Source: Kofleriaceae bacterium (GTDB lineage Bacteria; Myxococcota_A; Polyangia; Haliangiales; Haliangiaceae). From it: a DNA stretch of 40,772 nt. Below, in pieces: positions 1 through 7,889 of this stretch. Position 1 is the first letter of the stretch; every line of letters starts with the position of its first letter. A model generated the notes under the pieces. The model searched no databases and had not been told where the DNA came from. It saw only the letters and a list, made by a program, of their open reading frames with translations. The stretch covers positions 1-40,772 of the forward strand of contig JANTGM010000049.1 of NCBI GenBank assembly GCA_024762925.1, given 5' to 3'. A program made the translations under genes and the position numbers.

Positions 1-117
1 AGAGGGAGTTTGCTGGGGCAAGCGACCGAGGAACAACGAAGAAGACGGGCTGAGCCAGTCTGTCCAGCGGGCGAGAAGACCAGTGAGCGCGTTCTATGTT
101 CATGAATCGCGCACTAG
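1..117 (+). repeat. CTAG-bounded dispersed element, copy 1 (cut by window start)
   Basis: This non-coding stretch matches the right three-fifths of the element seen complete at 14869-15051 (opposite orientation). Shared blocks include AGAGGGAGTTTGCTGGGGCA, GTCCAGCGGGCGAGAAGAC and GAGCGCGTTCTAT. It ends in ATCGCGCACTAG. The terminal CTAG (114-117) contains the reverse-strand TAG stop codon of the neighbouring gene. Confidence 0.8.
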
Positions 118-3100
118 CTTGCGAAACTCTCTACATGCTCAGCCATCCACTCCTTGAGTGCATCCTCCGTGTACTTCTCGGCCTCCGCACTCTTGGCCAA
201 GCTCTTCGCCTCCGCAGCGAATCCCGAGATGCCGTGTGCATGGATCGTTTGCAACAGTGAAATTGCCGCGCCCACTTTCATGCTGCCCTTGGTGAGTGTG
301 GCAAGCACTGCTCGGGCCCGCTCTGTGGTCTCAGCAATTGCATCGCTGCCGACATCAAGTTCAATGAGACCTGCAAGCAGTGCTGCGGTCTCACACTCTG
401 TGCGGACGTCCTCTATGGAACCAAGCCAGCCAAGAATCTCAGCGCGAGCCTCGGGCCCTGCGCACTTGGCATAGGCCCTCACCACGATCGCTCGCTCGCC
501 ATCGTCATGGCGCCCAAGTCCCTTTTCGACAGCAGCCTTTAGCCCCTCCTTCATGAGTGGGGAAGGCTTCTCGAGAAAGCGTCTTGCAATATCAATCGAC
601 TCAGTCCAATTGGAGCCTGAGAAGCTGGCACCACAGAATCGTTCGTTGATCGCGACCAATTGTGCTTCGTCTCCCAACTCGGCAAGCATGCGATCTGCAT
701 AGTCAAAGGTGTCAGTCTTCCAGCCTTCCGATTGCTCAGCAAAGCGAGCGGCTTCGGTCCGCAAGAATGTTTGCGCGGCTTGTGAAGTTTCAAAGTGTGG
801 AGTTGCCAGCATTGCCAGCTCAAGCCGACGGAACCGTCCGAATTTTTCTGGATAGAAACCGAAACCCTCGACCCGCTTCAGAAACGCATCGAACCCTGCA
901 GCATCCTCAATGGTGAGAATGCCGAGGCCATAGAGTGCGCCTGGCATCGTATTGGAATGGTCGTCGGGGCTCTCTGCGCTTCGGGCAATTGCCGCTTCAA
1001 AGAGCTTGCGAAGCGGCTTTTCGCGCTCTGGCTTCTCGGTAATGCGCTGAGGCAAGATGTCCAGCCTTCGGTAGAGGTCTTCAAACGGTGTCACCCGGCC
1101 CTTCTTCATCGACATGAAGTAGTCCATAGGTTTCTCAAGGTGGCGAGATAGCGATTCTTGTGAACCATCCAGAGTACCTGCACACTCCCTCAATACCCCC
1201 AAGAATCCAACGAGGCCTTCGTTCTCCGGGTCCTCTCCGAGTTCTTCTAGTGCTGCACCAATGGTAGCATCCGCTTCAAAGACGGCCTGGTTGTCGCTCA
1301 TCAGTTGCGCCTTGGCATCGTCGCTAAGCAAGTCGGGTCTCTCTTCGAGTGCTTGCATCCGGTATTCCTGAACGCGATCGAGATTCCAGAACTCTTCCTC
1401 AATGTCTTCCCCTGCCAAGAGTTGCTTTGCAAAGATCGAGAGTTCAGAAACGGCTGGGTATCGAAGATTGGCATGTTCCAGCACTTCGGCTAGCAACGTG
1501 TGGTTTCCGAAGACAGCGTGGTGGAAGAGCCAGTATGCCTGAAGGTGCGGCCACTGCAGATGCTCACGCTCGGCCTCCCAGTCTTCGTTTGTGGCGGCCG
1601 TAGCTATACCTTTACCTAAGAAGATTTCGCTTATGATGTCGGGGTTCTTCCCCACTAGAAGATTCACAATCCAGTGGGTGCGTGGCTCCAGAAGCAACAA
1701 TTCAAAGGGAGCGGGAAACGCCTCATAAGTGCTCGTTGCTTCAGCTGCAGCAAGCCACTGATTCTTGGTGCGCTCGGATATCGTTGTCTCGGTATCCTCG
1801 TCATCAAGCTCAAGGTTGCCCGCTATCATCGCGGAGAGGGACTCCCCTCGATGATAGAACTCTGCTTCATCCTGGTGAATCGAGTAGATGCGACTGGTTT
1901 GGTGTGCCGTTGGGTGCCACGAAGCGAGCTGCATTGATTCGTCATCAATGTTCACAATCGACGCTGGCAAAAAGATGCTCTGGATGCGCGCAAGCCAGTT
2001 GCCATCAATGGTCTCTACAGCTGCTGTGAGCGTGGACTCACAGCCACTAGCGTTCTCCCCCCGATAGTCATGCAGGTCAATTGTGCTTGCCAGTTGGCTA
2101 AAGCGCTGAAGCTCGGCGCTGCAGCTTGGAAGCGAGCCCAGGTCAAAGGGATGATCTAAGCAGATATCCATCGTCTCTGGGTCGAATACCTGGCGTGCTC
2201 GTTCGTCGTCCTCGTCGGCATCCTCGTCGTCCTCGTCGGCATCCTCGTCGTCCTCGTCGTCCTCGTCCTCATCATCCACCAAGACCCCTTGGTACTGCTC
2301 AAGCCTCGTGCCAGCATCCCCAAGGATCGCCCATGCGCCTTCCACTGTCATCGAGTCTGGGTCGATGGCTTTGAGCCACTCAGAGAAGTTCGGATCATCT
2401 TTGTACTGAGCAACCTCAGGGGCGTCTGCATCGATACTCAGAGCAGCCTTGATGCTAGCGAGTTGCTCATCTGTGCGTCCCAGCATCGCAAGCGCATCGG
2501 CCTTGATTGCGTAGTAGCGAGCCTGTGCTCTGGTTGTGTGGTCAATCGCGTCGCGAATTTTCCGCAGTGCCTCCTCACCACGGTCTTCGCCGAGATAATG
2601 AAGAGCAAGATGCGCCTCCAGCTCCGCTGTGGCGTTGTAACCGCGCTGACCCTGCGTCATAAACCGGCCCCAGTGAAGACCGATGGGAAATGACTCAAGA
2701 GCTTCGCTTGCGGTTTTTACCGCTCCCGCTGCATCGCCTTCTTCGGCTTGGCATTCCACCCGCAGCGCGAGAAGACAGAGTTGTTCTACATCGTCTTCAA
2801 GCTCGGCCATGCCTGCGTCAATCGCATCCATGCACCCAGCAAAATCTGCATCGCGAAGACGCAGTGCTGCGGTAGAGGCATAGCGGTTGTAGTATCTCGT
2901 GTCGCTCTGAATCTCCCCCGCCGAGTATTCGATCTGTTGTTGAATCCAGCCATCTTGTGTGAAAAACGTCCAGGTTCCCTCACGCTCATAGCTATCGTTT
3001 GTGCTGCCCAAGACCCATCGCCCCGAAGTGCTGCTGTACACCGCTTCCTCGGGAACCTCACTCGGCCTATCTGGGCACGGAACGCCATCTTCCCCAACCT

Positions 3101-3488
3101 GCTGGCCCTCTTTGTTGTAGAGCCGGCCTGCCACCATTGAGCCGTTCACCATGTCCATCTCTGCGCGCCAAACGTCGGCGCTCAGCCCATGGGGAAAGTT
3201 CTCAGTTGTCTCGGTCTCCGTCCGCAGGAAGACATCAGTGCCCTGAAGCTTGCCTTGCACAAATGTTCCCTGTCGCGAAATCTCGCCGCACTCGTGGTAG
3301 CGTTTGTAGACTCCGTGCGGTGTGCCATGCTCGTAGTTGCAGTGATTCACCAAGGTGCCATCCGGGCGCCAGTAGGTAACCAAACCGTGAAATTTGTCGT
3401 TGTCGTCTTTTGGACCAAGGACCCACTCGTTGTCTGAGGCGGACCACCACGCGTTTGCATCAACAGTTTCAGGCTTTGTTTTACTCAT
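114..3488 (-). CDS. Large MORN_2/YwqK-like repeat protein with acidic tract
   Basis: The product has 1124 residues and I cannot assign a function. The first ~200 residues hold MORN_2/YwqK-like repeats (patterns such as GLVTYWRPDGT, HGVYKRYHECGE and GTWTFFTQDG), as found in YwqK-type antitoxin-like and membrane-associated proteins. Residues ~205-370 are helical and TPR-like. Residues ~404-432 form a low-complexity Asp/Glu run encoded by tandem repeats at about 2205-2275. The rest is helical and HEAT-like, with no catalytic motif I recognise. There is no signal peptide or membrane segment, so it is probably cytoplasmic. The ATG at 3488 is preceded by a good ribosome site, GAGGAAAAG. The TAG stop lies inside the CTAG end of a repeat element. 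It is divergent from the DoxX-like gene. Confidence 0.85.
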   Translation of the reverse strand: MSKTKPETVDANAWWSASDNEWVLGPKDDNDKFHGLVTYWRPDGTLVNHCNYEHGTPHGVYKRYHECGEISRQGTFVQGKLQGTDVFLRTETETTENFPHGLSADVWRAEMDMVNGSMVAGRLYNKEGQQVGEDGVPCPDRPSEVPEEAVYSSTSGRWVLGSTNDSYEREGTWTFFTQDGWIQQQIEYSAGEIQSDTRYYNRYASTAALRLRDADFAGCMDAIDAGMAELEDDVEQLCLLALRVECQAEEGDAAGAVKTASEALESFPIGLHWGRFMTQGQRGYNATAELEAHLALHYLGEDRGEEALRKIRDAIDHTTRAQARYYAIKADALAMLGRTDEQLASIKAALSIDADAPEVAQYKDDPNFSEWLKAIDPDSMTVEGAWAILGDAGTRLEQYQGVLVDDEDEDDEDDEDADEDDEDADEDDERARQVFDPETMDICLDHPFDLGSLPSCSAELQRFSQLASTIDLHDYRGENASGCESTLTAAVETIDGNWLARIQSIFLPASIVNIDDESMQLASWHPTAHQTSRIYSIHQDEAEFYHRGESLSAMIAGNLELDDEDTETTISERTKNQWLAAAEATSTYEAFPAPFELLLLEPRTHWIVNLLVGKNPDIISEIFLGKGIATAATNEDWEAEREHLQWPHLQAYWLFHHAVFGNHTLLAEVLEHANLRYPAVSELSIFAKQLLAGEDIEEEFWNLDRVQEYRMQALEERPDLLSDDAKAQLMSDNQAVFEADATIGAALEELGEDPENEGLVGFLGVLRECAGTLDGSQESLSRHLEKPMDYFMSMKKGRVTPFEDLYRRLDILPQRITEKPEREKPLRKLFEAAIARSAESPDDHSNTMPGALYGLGILTIEDAAGFDAFLKRVEGFGFYPEKFGRFRRLELAMLATPHFETSQAAQTFLRTEAARFAEQSEGWKTDTFDYADRMLAELGDEAQLVAINERFCGASFSGSNWTESIDIARRFLEKPSPLMKEGLKAAVEKGLGRHDDGERAIVVRAYAKCAGPEARAEILGWLGSIEDVRTECETAALLAGLIELDVGSDAIAETTERARAVLATLTKGSMKVGAAISLLQTIHAHGISGFAAEAKSLAKSAEAEKYTEDALKEWMAEHVESFAS

Positions 3489-3667
3489 CTTTTCCTCGCG
3501 GGGTTGGGGATTGTCATTGCGCTTTGAACGCCGTCATATGTGGAGTTGCCGTTTGGGGGATTTTGCTCCCAACTTTCTTCACGTATCTCAGAAGTACGCG
3601 ATTTGTCGGTGTGCGCCCCAGTGTCTCACTTGCAGCGGCAAAGTCTCAGCACTACGCTGAACGATAC

Positions 3668-4054
3668 ATGAAACTGTTTAAGCCCGTCCTCCGTGCCGCC
3701 ATTGCGGTGGCGATGATTGCGGTTGGAGTGGCGCACTTCGTCAATCCGGAGCCCTTTGTCCGCATCGTGCCAAGCATTCTGCCCGCTCCGAGAATGCTGG
3801 TCTTTATCAGTGGTGCGTTTGAGATCGCCGGTGGGCTTGGGCTCCTTTGGCCCCACACTCGTCGCTTGGCCTCGTGGGGGCTTGTCGCGCTCTTCGTTGC
3901 GGTCTTTCCCGCCAATATCAACATGGCGATCAACGAGATTCAGTTGCAGCCTGGCGACACGATGCCGGTTTGGGCGATGTGGATGCGGCTGCCGTTCCAG
4001 GCTCTCTTTATTGCGGGAGCCTGGTGGGTCGGGAAAGATACGAGAAACTCTTAG
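3668..4054 (+). CDS. DoxX-like small membrane protein
   Basis: The product has 128 residues from the ATG at 3668. An open frame extends further upstream, but that part looks like translated intergenic sequence, and the hydrophobic N-terminus typical of the family starts here (MKLFKPVLRAAIAVAMIAVG). Four hydrophobic helices are visible: about residues 8-25, 44-62, 67-85 and 103-120. The spacing and motifs such as AHFVNPEPF and GAFEIAGGLGLLWP match DoxX/DoxX-like inner-membrane proteins. Members of that family have been tied to redox balance or quinone chemistry, but the substrate here is unknown. The gene converges with the TerB-like gene and their stop codons overlap by four bases. Confidence 0.8.
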   Translation: MKLFKPVLRAAIAVAMIAVGVAHFVNPEPFVRIVPSILPAPRMLVFISGAFEIAGGLGLLWPHTRRLASWGLVALFVAVFPANINMAINEIQLQPGDTMPVWAMWMRLPFQALFIAGAWWVGKDTRNS

Positions 4055-4440
4055 CTCTCGACTGGGTCGTCGCCGATGGCGAGCTTCCAGCCAGCCGCAA
4101 TCTGATCGAGCAACTCATTCTCGCCTTCCCCACTTGAGTCGGCGATGCTGAGTTCATACAGCGCGCCGTACATAATCTCGTGAGCATCGCTTGTGCCCAC
4201 GGCTGCGACCTGCGCAAGGATGGTAGCTTGGTCATCTTCAGACGCCGCTGCCGCGTCCAAGAGGGCCCAGAACGAATCGCCACCGGCGTCGATTGCGATG
4301 CTGTCGATCTTCGCGCGCTCTTGGGGGCTAAGGTCGCCATCGGCTCGGGCGACCAATCGAATAAGTTTGGCGAGGGCAGCTTTTTCACCATCATCTAGGT
4401 CGGAGATGCTCTCTCTTGAGTTTTCGCGATAGGCGCTCAT
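4051..4440 (-). CDS. TerB-like acidic protein
   Basis: The product has 129 residues, is acidic, and has no signal peptide. The segment LIRLVARADGDLSPQERAKI (about residues 26-45) is the typical first helix pair of TerB/TerB-like domains, where acidic residues line a possible metal-binding surface. The remainder is helical and Ala/Asp-rich, consistent with the helical bundle of this fold. TerB proteins occur in tellurite-resistance and membrane-associated stress complexes, but no other ter gene is visible, so a specific role cannot be given. The start ATG at 4440 has a poor ribosome site. A repeat cluster follows immediately upstream of the start, at 4473-4815. Confidence 0.65.
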   Translation of the reverse strand: MSAYRENSRESISDLDDGEKAALAKLIRLVARADGDLSPQERAKIDSIAIDAGGDSFWALLDAAAASEDDQATILAQVAAVGTSDAHEIMYGALYELSIADSSGEGENELLDQIAAGWKLAIGDDPVES

Positions 4441-4472
4441 AGGCCAAGTATCGCGTGCTTCTAAATCCGGCG

Positions 4473-4706
4473 CTAGTGCGCGATCCAGAGAGACTGAGAT
4501 GGGATCGCGAAGTCAGCTCGTTTGCTGGCAAGACGGGAAGAGGGAGTTTGCTTGGGCAAGCGACCGATGAAAAACGAAGAAGACCGGCAGAGCCCGTCTG
4601 TCCAGCGGGCGAGAAGACGAGTGAGCGCGTTCTATATTCATGGACATTGATTCGTGATCGCGAAGTCGGCTCGTTTGCTGGCGAAGGGGGAAGTGCTTGC
4701 TGGGGC
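4473..4706 (+). repeat. CTAG-bounded dispersed element, copy 2 with a partial second copy
   Basis: The copy begins CTAGTGCGCGATCCA, which is the terminal inverted repeat of the family. It then carries the usual internal blocks (GATCGCGAAGTCAGCTCGTTT, AGAGGGAGTTTGCTTGGGCA, CCAGCGGGCGAGAAGACGAG). At about 4640 it runs into the left part of a second, truncated copy (CATGGACATTGATTCGTGAT) that breaks off at about 4706, next to another repeat type. No coding sequence is supported here. Confidence 0.75.
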
Positions 4707-4777
4707 AAGGTTTCGGGACGCCGAGATGCGCCGCAGATCGGGACTCAGACGACCGAAGAGGTTATGAGATACGCTCT
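4707..4777 (+). repeat. Second dispersed repeat family (E2), copy a
   Basis: The unit contains GGACTCAGACGACCGAAGAG and ends GAGATACGCTCT. Related copies lie at 7802-7874 (reverse), 14777-14830 and 36663-36733. The last has both ends, AGAGCGTATCTC and GAGATACGCTCT, as an inverted repeat, so this looks like a second small non-autonomous element. Confidence 0.7.
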
Positions 4778-4815
4778 AGCTAGTTTTTGTCCCTAGCGGG
4801 ACGGAAACTAGCTAG
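4776..4815. repeat. CTAG-ended palindromic hairpin repeat (H), copy a
   Basis: A 40-base near-palindrome: CTAGCTAGTTT (4776-4786) pairs with AAACTAGCTAG (4805-4815), with GTCCC/GGGAC inside around a TAGC loop. The right CTAG contains the TAG stop of the reverse-strand fusion gene. It could act as a transcription terminator for that gene. Near-identical hairpins lie at 7661-7700 and 7766-7804. Confidence 0.75.
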
Positions 4816-6236
4816 TGTGCGTCTCCCGTAGCGCGTGAAAGTTCGGCTTCGATTGCTTTGCGCACAACATCGATCTTCTCTTGAACGAGCACCTTCACGC
4901 GCTTGCCGCGGGTGTCGTAGATCCAGACCAAGGGAAGGCCCTTGGCATTTTTGAGGTGCTGCTTGGCAACGGGGGTATCGAAGCTAGGAACCTCGACCTT
5001 GCGAAGAGCAATGCCTGGGTTGGCTGCGGCGAGTGTTTCTAGACCGTGTGTAAGTGGTTTGCAGGGGCCGCACCAATCTGCCCAAAAATCGACAACAGTA
5101 ACTTTGCCAAGAACAGCGATACCAACTGCATCGAATGTCGCGCCATCGCGGGCTGCGTCTTGTCCATCGGCTTTCACATGCTGATGGTCGTGTTCGTCAT
5201 GCTCGTGCTCATCGCGGGCTGCGTCTTGTCCATCGGCTTTCACATGCTGATGGTCGTGTTCGTCATGCTCGTGCTCATCGCCATGGTCATGCTCACGCTC
5301 ATCACCATGGTCGTATTCACCCCCATGGTCGTGCTGATCTCCATGGTCGTGTTCATCGCCATGGTGGTGTTCCTCCTCGTCCCCATGCTCGTGTTCCTCC
5401 TCGTCTTCACCACCAAAGCGATAGGCCAGTTGCACAAGTCCTGTGAGACTTTCTGTGATCTGCTGCCCATTCACATTTCGGTAGGCAGGAATTCGCGCCG
5501 TTGCCGAAACAGAGAACTTGTCTGTGGCTCTCCAGGATGCGATGAGTTCGCCATTAATCCAAGTGCCGCCAGAGTTAATGAGCTCACCGTTTTGGGTCGA
5601 TCGCGAGTGAGTCATGAAGGAGCCAGAGACTTGCGGAGCTAAGGTCCAACTTCCGTTGACCAAATAAGAGACACCAACTCCGCCAGTTACAACGCTCCCG
5701 AACGTGATGTTGTTGGCGTTGGCCGACAGTGGAGAGCCCCCACCGAGCCATCCGCGAAGGGAAAGCTCGCGCGTAAGAAATTTGCTTAGTCCAAGTCGTG
5801 TGCGAACGCCAAATGCACCGCGTCCCAAGCTCAAGATATTGGGCGGCGCCGTTGCTCCGGCCTGGGCCATGCTCAGAGAGCTCTCGCCAGTGGGAAGTGC
5901 GAGCGCCGCTTCCAAGTCAACGTTGAGCCCATAGCCCACACCACGCTTGAGCAGGTACCGGCCCTGCAGTTCAATATCGCCAAAGCCCGAAGCGCGCTGA
6001 ACTGACGCCGTGCCACCAGGATCAAAACGCAAGAAGCCCGCAGGCAAAGAGAAGCCCGCACTCAGGCGGTCGGTAAAGTAGTGCCGAAGACGAACATCGG
6101 CGATTGAGCTATCCACCTCGCCACCACCATTGATAGAAGTTGAGCCCTCGTGCTGCCCATAGAACGCGCTCTGGCGGATGCCAAAGGCGATTTGGGTAAT
6201 TCCCGTTAGCGCTTTTCCCAGTGCGCCATCATCCAA
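4812..6236 (-). CDS. Outer-membrane beta-barrel / His-rich / thioredoxin fusion
   Basis: The open frame has 474 residues from a TTG. Residues ~1-275 alternate in the style of an outer-membrane beta-barrel (many amphipathic strands, ending LVQLAYRFGG). Residues ~276-365 are a low-complexity His/Asp/Glu linker likely to bind metal ions. Residues ~370-474 are a thioredoxin domain with the WCGPCK active site. The linker includes an exact two-copy 66-bp duplication. Upstream in the same frame is a plausible signal peptide, but two TGA codons (6285-6287 and 6276-6278) separate it from the barrel. Either the 5' end is mutated (or mis-sequenced), or a shortened product is made without export signal. 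A barrel needs a signal peptide, so I suspect a damaged gene or a sequencing error. The TAG stop lies in a CTAG hairpin repeat. Confidence 0.75.
   Translation of the reverse strand: MDDGALGKALTGITQIAFGIRQSAFYGQHEGSTSINGGGEVDSSIADVRLRHYFTDRLSAGFSLPAGFLRFDPGGTASVQRASGFGDIELQGRYLLKRGVGYGLNVDLEAALALPTGESSLSMAQAGATAPPNILSLGRGAFGVRTRLGLSKFLTRELSLRGWLGGGSPLSANANNITFGSVVTGGVGVSYLVNGSWTLAPQVSGSFMTHSRSTQNGELINSGGTWINGELIASWRATDKFSVSATARIPAYRNVNGQQITESLTGLVQLAYRFGGEDEEEHEHGDEEEHHHGDEHDHGDQHDHGGEYDHGDEREHDHGDEHEHDEHDHQHVKADGQDAARDEHEHDEHDHQHVKADGQDAARDGATFDAVGIAVLGKVTVVDFWADWCGPCKPLTHGLETLAAANPGIALRKVEVPSFDTPVAKQHLKNAKGLPLVWIYDTRGKRVKVLVQEKIDVVRKAIEAELSRATGDAH
5145..5276 (-). repeat. 66-bp tandem duplication in the His-rich linker
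   Basis: Two back-to-back copies of a 66-bp unit (5145-5210 and 5211-5276) encode 22 residues each, including DEHEHDEHDHQHVKADGQ. They appear identical, so the duplication is recent. The reading frame is kept. Confidence 0.9.
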
Positions 6237-6275
6237 GTCAAATGCAGACCCTCCGACCGGAAGGTTTGGGTTTGA

Positions 6276-6371
6276 TCAGCCACCTCATTGGCCGTAGGCG
6301 GGACGCGCCATCACCAACAAAGCCAGGCTGTGAACAAGAAGGCCAAGGAGAGTGACTCGAACTGCTCGCAC
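6276..6371 (-). other. Stranded signal-peptide segment of the fusion gene
   Basis: From a GTG at 6371 the reverse strand encodes RAVRVTLLGLLVHSLALLVM followed by ARPAYGQ. That is a basic start, a hydrophobic core and a cleavage-like end. It is in frame with the beta-barrel gene but is followed by TGA (6287-6285), GG, then TGA (6278-6276). Past the stops, the in-frame text SNPNLPVGGSAFDLDDG looks like a normal mature N-terminus. The rest of 6372-6537 shows no supported gene. Confidence 0.6.
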
Positions 6372-6537
6372 GATGGGGCTAGCCTACAGGAACTAGCAGA
6401 TGGCCGAGAGCTGTGGGGTTGGAAAACACGATGGTGTAGGACCGGCTTGCGGCAGGGTTTAAGGACTTGCGGGATTTCGCGACATGGGTGTCGCACTCGC
6501 TGCCTTTGGACTCTATGGAGGCTCCGGAAAGACTGCC

Positions 6538-6553
6538 TGGCACGTCGCTTGCT
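6538..6553 (+). promoter_or_regulatory. Consensus sigma-54 (-24/-12) promoter
   Basis: TGGCACG-TCGC-TTGCT matches the sigma-54 consensus TGGCACG-N4-TTGCW at every defined base. With the C at 6552 as -12, transcription would start near 6564, only about two bases before the lipoprotein ATG at 6566. Confidence 0.55.
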
Positions 6554-6565
6554 GAACAACTCCAC

Positions 6566-7036
6566 ATGCTTCGCACGTCCCTCGCCCTTGCTGCCATGCT
6601 TTGTCTCGCCAGCGGTTGTCCCGAGCAACTGCCCCAACAAGACCTCTGTTCTGCTGTTGGAGAGGCTCAGGTCTCAAGGATCGAAGTTGGCGATGCGTAC
6701 GAGGGCTTTATGCCTTTGGGCCCAGAGTCATTCACTGAGGTTCAGTACGGAGCGCAGGGAGGCGCAATGCTCTTCTTCAAAGTTCGCGCGTTTGGAACTC
6801 AAATGCCAACCTGCATGACAGTTCAATTGCGCCTGACAAGCGATGAGGGCGAAACCATGGCCAACACCGAAGTTGCTGTGAACTTCTATGAGGATCAATC
6901 CGGCATGTCGAGGACCAGCAGGCCGCTACAGCTAACGCTCTATGGCATTGGCCCCTTCGATGGCCAGACCGCGACTCTACACACACAGATTGGCTCTGCT
7001 GCGATGGATGCCGAAGTCACGATTCGCGAGCCCTAG
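6566..7036 (+). CDS. Predicted lipoprotein, function unknown
   Basis: The product has 156 residues from the ATG at 6566. The N-terminus MLRTSLALAAMLCLASGC is a lipoprotein signal peptide with the lipobox LASG-C, so the mature protein should be lipid-anchored at Cys18. The remainder is beta-rich without a recognised domain. An open frame runs 33 codons further upstream, but those residues are not signal-like and would overlap the putative promoter. If the consensus sigma-54 site at 6538-6553 is used, the mRNA would be almost leaderless. The stop sits in CCCTAGGG. Confidence 0.75.
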   Translation: MLRTSLALAAMLCLASGCPEQLPQQDLCSAVGEAQVSRIEVGDAYEGFMPLGPESFTEVQYGAQGGAMLFFKVRAFGTQMPTCMTVQLRLTSDEGETMANTEVAVNFYEDQSGMSRTSRPLQLTLYGIGPFDGQTATLHTQIGSAAMDAEVTIREP

Positions 7037-7113
7037 GGCTGAGGAAATGGTGGCAAGGAGCCGCCACCACCCAGATCATCGAGTCCAAGAACACAGGCGT
7101 CTAAGGCCATTGA

Positions 7114-7458
7114 GGGATCCGTGATTTCATCAAGTCTGGTGGAGAGTGAATCTCGTCGGTCGCACTGGAAAACATTGCCATTGCCCACCCTTCCGCCGCC
7201 AATGCTGCAGTGATTTGTGCGCGGCACGCCAAGTGGGATGAGCGACCAGTCCTTATTGTTGCAGCAGCCTCAGATCAAGCCCCGACGGAAGAAGAACTCG
7301 TAGCCTTCTTCAAGGACAAAGTTCCCACTTGGCAGATTCCCGATCGAGGCATTGTCGTCGAGGCATTGCCTCTCGGGGCATTGCCTCTCGGGGCAACCGG
7401 TAAAGTTCTCAAGCGCAAGCTACGCGAAGAGTACGGCGCGATCCTCATCGAGGCTTGA
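7114..7458 (+). pseudogene. Decayed C-terminal fragment of an acyl-CoA synthetase
   Basis: The frame starting at 7117 reads IRDFIKSGGE-stop-ISSVALENIAIAHPSAANA and continues through AVICARHAKWDERPVLIV to ATGKVLKRKLREEYGAI. This is the C-terminal domain of AMP-forming medium/long-chain acyl-CoA ligases (family motif SGGEWISS and the catalytic Lys in TGKxxKRxLR). The Trp codon of GGEWISS has become TGA (7147-7149). The ~400-residue adenylation domain is missing, and a 15-bp tandem duplication at 7365-7394 inserts LPLGA. It is a relic, not a functional ligase, and no direct link to the box genes can be shown. Confidence 0.8.
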
Positions 7459-7660
7459 CGGGCTGGGAGCGATGGTGCAATGAGCGAAGGCCCAAACTTT
7501 CGTCTCGGAGCGATTCGAGGGTCTCCGTTCGCAAGTTGCAAGCTGTGCACTTGCTTAAGGCGCGCCGAAAACGCAAACGCCGCGGATGTGCGCGCGACCT
7601 TTCGGAGACGGGCACACCGCGGCTTTATCCTGTACCCGTTGTTGTCAACGAGCCAGCAGA

Positions 7661-7804
7661 GCTAGCTAGTTCGCGTCCCAGTTGGACGCGAACTAGCTGA
7701 TTTCTGGTGTGAAACACCAGACCACAGCGCCGAAGGCGCGAAACACCACGCTTGCTCGCAAGCGTTAGCTAGTTTTTGTCCCTAGCGGGACGAAAACTAG
7801 CTAG
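7661..7804. repeat. Hairpin cluster with two H-type palindromes
   Basis: Two CTAG-type hairpins (7661-7700 and 7766-7804) flank three small ones. In the first, AGCTAGTTCGCGTCC pairs perfectly with GGACGCGAACTAGCT. The second is almost identical to 4776-4815. Between them are CTGGTG/CACCAG at 7703-7719, a GCGCC/GGCGC stem, and CGCTTGC/GCAAGCG at 7750-7765. No gene is supported between 7459 and 7889. Confidence 0.75.
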
Positions 7805-7874
7805 AGCGAATCTCACAACCTCTTCGGTCGTTTGAGTCCGATCTGCGGCGCATCTCGGCGTCGCAAGACCTTGC
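7802..7874 (-). repeat. Dispersed repeat E2, copy b
   Basis: Reverse-oriented copy of the element at 4707-4777, sharing AACCTCTTCGGTCG, GAGTCCGATCTGCGGCGCAT and CTCGGCGTCGC. It again abuts an H-type hairpin, as at 4776, so the two units travel or sit together. Confidence 0.75.
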
Positions 7875-7889
7875 CGTACAGCCATGAAG

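Noticed and set aside
6276-6287. The two in-frame TGA codons as selenocysteine codons.
   Set aside because: Two TGAs just after a signal peptide have no partner in known selenoproteins, there is no evident SECIS, and TGA is an ordinary stop in neighbouring genes.
7033-7227. Small reverse frame ending LDDLGGGGSLPPFPQP.
   Set aside because: It has a lipoprotein-like tail but no start or signal, and overlaps a recognisable ligase relic. It is not supported.
7114-7458. Acyl-CoA ligase fragment as the benzoate-CoA ligase of the box pathway.
   Set aside because: Motifs are of the medium/long-chain fatty acyl type, it has an internal stop, lacks the adenylation domain and is 17 kb away.
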